A stretch of DNA of 64,000 bases from [Actinomadura] parvosata subsp. kistnae (GTDB lineage Bacteria > Actinomycetota > Actinomycetes > Streptosporangiales > Streptosporangiaceae): NCBI RefSeq assembly GCF_900323885.1, contig NZ_OOHJ01000018.1, positions 124,001-188,000 of the forward strand, in the 5' to 3' direction. Positions 63,184 to 64,000 of this stretch are shown piece after piece. The translations under genes and the position numbers were made by a program. Numbering within the stretch: the stretch's first letter is position 1; the number at the start of each line of letters is the position of its first letter. The notes beneath the pieces are model-generated. The model saw only the letters and a list, made by a program, of their open reading frames with translations, did not search any database and was not told the origin of the DNA.

Positions 63184-63999
63184 CTACGGCTTGCGGCCCA
63201 CCACGCCGTACTGGAACACCTCGCGATCGGTGAAGCTGGTCTCCGGCTCGGGCCGCCACTTCGGCAGCGACACCAGGCCCGGCTCGACCAGCTCCATGCC
63301 CTCGAAGAAGGCCAGCAGCTCCTCCTCGGTGCGCAGGGCGAGCGGGGTCGCGCCGCTGGCGTTCCAGCGGGCGGCGGCCTCCTCCATGGAGGGGCTGCGC
63401 AGGCTGTGCGCGATCGCCAGGTAGCTGCCGGACGGCAACGCGTCCAGCAGCGTGCTCACCGAGGCGTGCGCCTGCGCGGCGTCGGGGACGAACTCCAGCA
63501 CGCCCATCAGCATCAGCGCGATCGGCCGGGAGAAGTCGAGCGTGCGCTTGGCCTCGCGCAGGATGGTGTCCGGCTCGCGCAGGTCGGCGTCGATGTAGTC
63601 GGTCTCGCCCTCGTCGGTGCCGACCAGCAGGGCGCGGGCGTGGACGAGCACGATGGGGTCGTTGTCGACGTACACGATGCGGGCCGCCGGGTTCACCGCC
63701 TGGGCCACGCCGTGGGTGTTGCTCTCGGTCGGGATGCCGGTGCCCACGTCGAGGAACTGGTCGATGCCGCACTCGCCGGCCAGGTGGCGGACGGCCCGGC
63801 CGATGAACTCGCGCTCGGCGCGGGCGTTGACCGGCAGGTCCGGCATGACCTTGACGATCTCGTCGCCGACCGCGCGGTCGGGCGCGTAGTTGTCCTTGCC
63901 CCCCAGCCAGTAGTCCCACACGCGAGCCGGGTGCGGGACGGAGGTGTCGATGCGGGCCAGCTCCGCGGCCTTGTCGATCTTCTTGGGCGCGTCGCCCAT
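63184..63999 (-). CDS. DUF574-family SAM-dependent methyltransferase
   Basis: This 271-residue protein matches the actinobacterial PF04672/DUF574 group: SVPHPARVWDYWLGGKDNYA, FLDVGTGIPTESNTHGVAQ as SAM motif I, VYVDNDPIVLVHARALL, YIDADLREPD, and the end REVFQYGVVGRKP. Such genes are abundant in Streptomyces and Streptosporangiaceae; their substrates are unknown. The ATG sits at the last bases of the window (63997-63999), so the upstream promoter, and any longer start, cannot be seen. Confidence 0.88.
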   Translation of the reverse strand: MGDAPKKIDKAAELARIDTSVPHPARVWDYWLGGKDNYAPDRAVGDEIVKVMPDLPVNARAEREFIGRAVRHLAGECGIDQFLDVGTGIPTESNTHGVAQAVNPAARIVYVDNDPIVLVHARALLVGTDEGETDYIDADLREPDTILREAKRTLDFSRPIALMLMGVLEFVPDAAQAHASVSTLLDALPSGSYLAIAHSLRSPSMEEAAARWNASGATPLALRTEEELLAFFEGMELVEPGLVSLPKWRPEPETSFTDREVFQYGVVGRKP

Positions 64000-64000
64000 C

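Overview
The window is very GC-rich, uses GTG as well as ATG starts and is densely packed with short intergenic gaps. Gene content (EttA, cobalamin genes, lutABC, PadR, PucR and GntR regulators, a DUF574 methyltransferase, DnaE2, an F420-type LLM oxidoreductase, a TIGR02960-like sigma factor) fits a Streptosporangiaceae-like actinomycete such as Nonomuraea; this taxonomic call is an inference. No rRNA, tRNA, CRISPR array, transposase or phage gene was seen.

Layout. 0.2-5.5 kb: EttA, a membrane diguanylate cyclase and an SSB paralogue with a repetitive tail. 5.7-10.8 kb: a five-gene minus-strand operon (DHA2 efflux pump, SDR, alpha/beta hydrolase, unknown protein, secreted SGNH hydrolase) divergent from a PadR regulator that is followed by a gene relic. 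11.8-22.1 kb: a long minus-strand run with cobL, a CbiX-like gene, cobT, an agmatinase gene, a cysG-like gene and two coupled dynamin-like GTPase genes. 22.2-24.8 kb: a tandem GNAT gene divergent from a DUF2795/baeRF pair. 24.8-28.2 kb: lutABC under an LldR-like regulator with two visible operator palindromes. 28.2-34.8 kb: a sulfatase, an LLM oxidoreductase, a FtsX-type ABC exporter and its divergent response regulator, and a DUF4328 protein. 34.9-38.8 kb: dnaE2 with a DUF6504 gene. 38.8-44.4 kb: a GntR/UTRA-controlled ABC importer plus a HAD phosphatase. 44.4-46.3 kb: an RloA/RloB (AbiL-like) putative defence pair. 46.4-48.0 kb: a transmembrane Ser/Thr kinase. 48.3-52.3 kb: TetR, an ABC-F protein and virginiamycin B lyase, a probable streptogramin-type resistance module. 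53-64 kb: a SigX5-like sigma factor, a DHFR-like reductase, a quinone oxidoreductase, a LysE exporter, an ABC-2 exporter with PucR, an orphan MT0933-type antitoxin, an MFS pump, cobQ and a DUF574 methyltransferase.

Two window-wide themes stand out. First, tandem repeats are abundant: intergenic arrays with periods of 28, 40 and 43 bp, and in-frame arrays (units divisible by three) inside at least eight proteins, including one that multiplies the nucleophile elbow of a hydrolase and one that sits inside an ATPase domain of the ABC-F protein. Second, four otherwise intact genes (a GTPase, cysG, lysE, pucR) carry six apparent single-base losses, four of them clearly in G/C runs; adding the missing bases restores full-length proteins with start and stop overlaps to their neighbours, so sequencing error is the first explanation. 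Several genes lack a ribosome binding site and have a TAnnnT box 6-7 nt before the start codon, which suggests leaderless transcripts.
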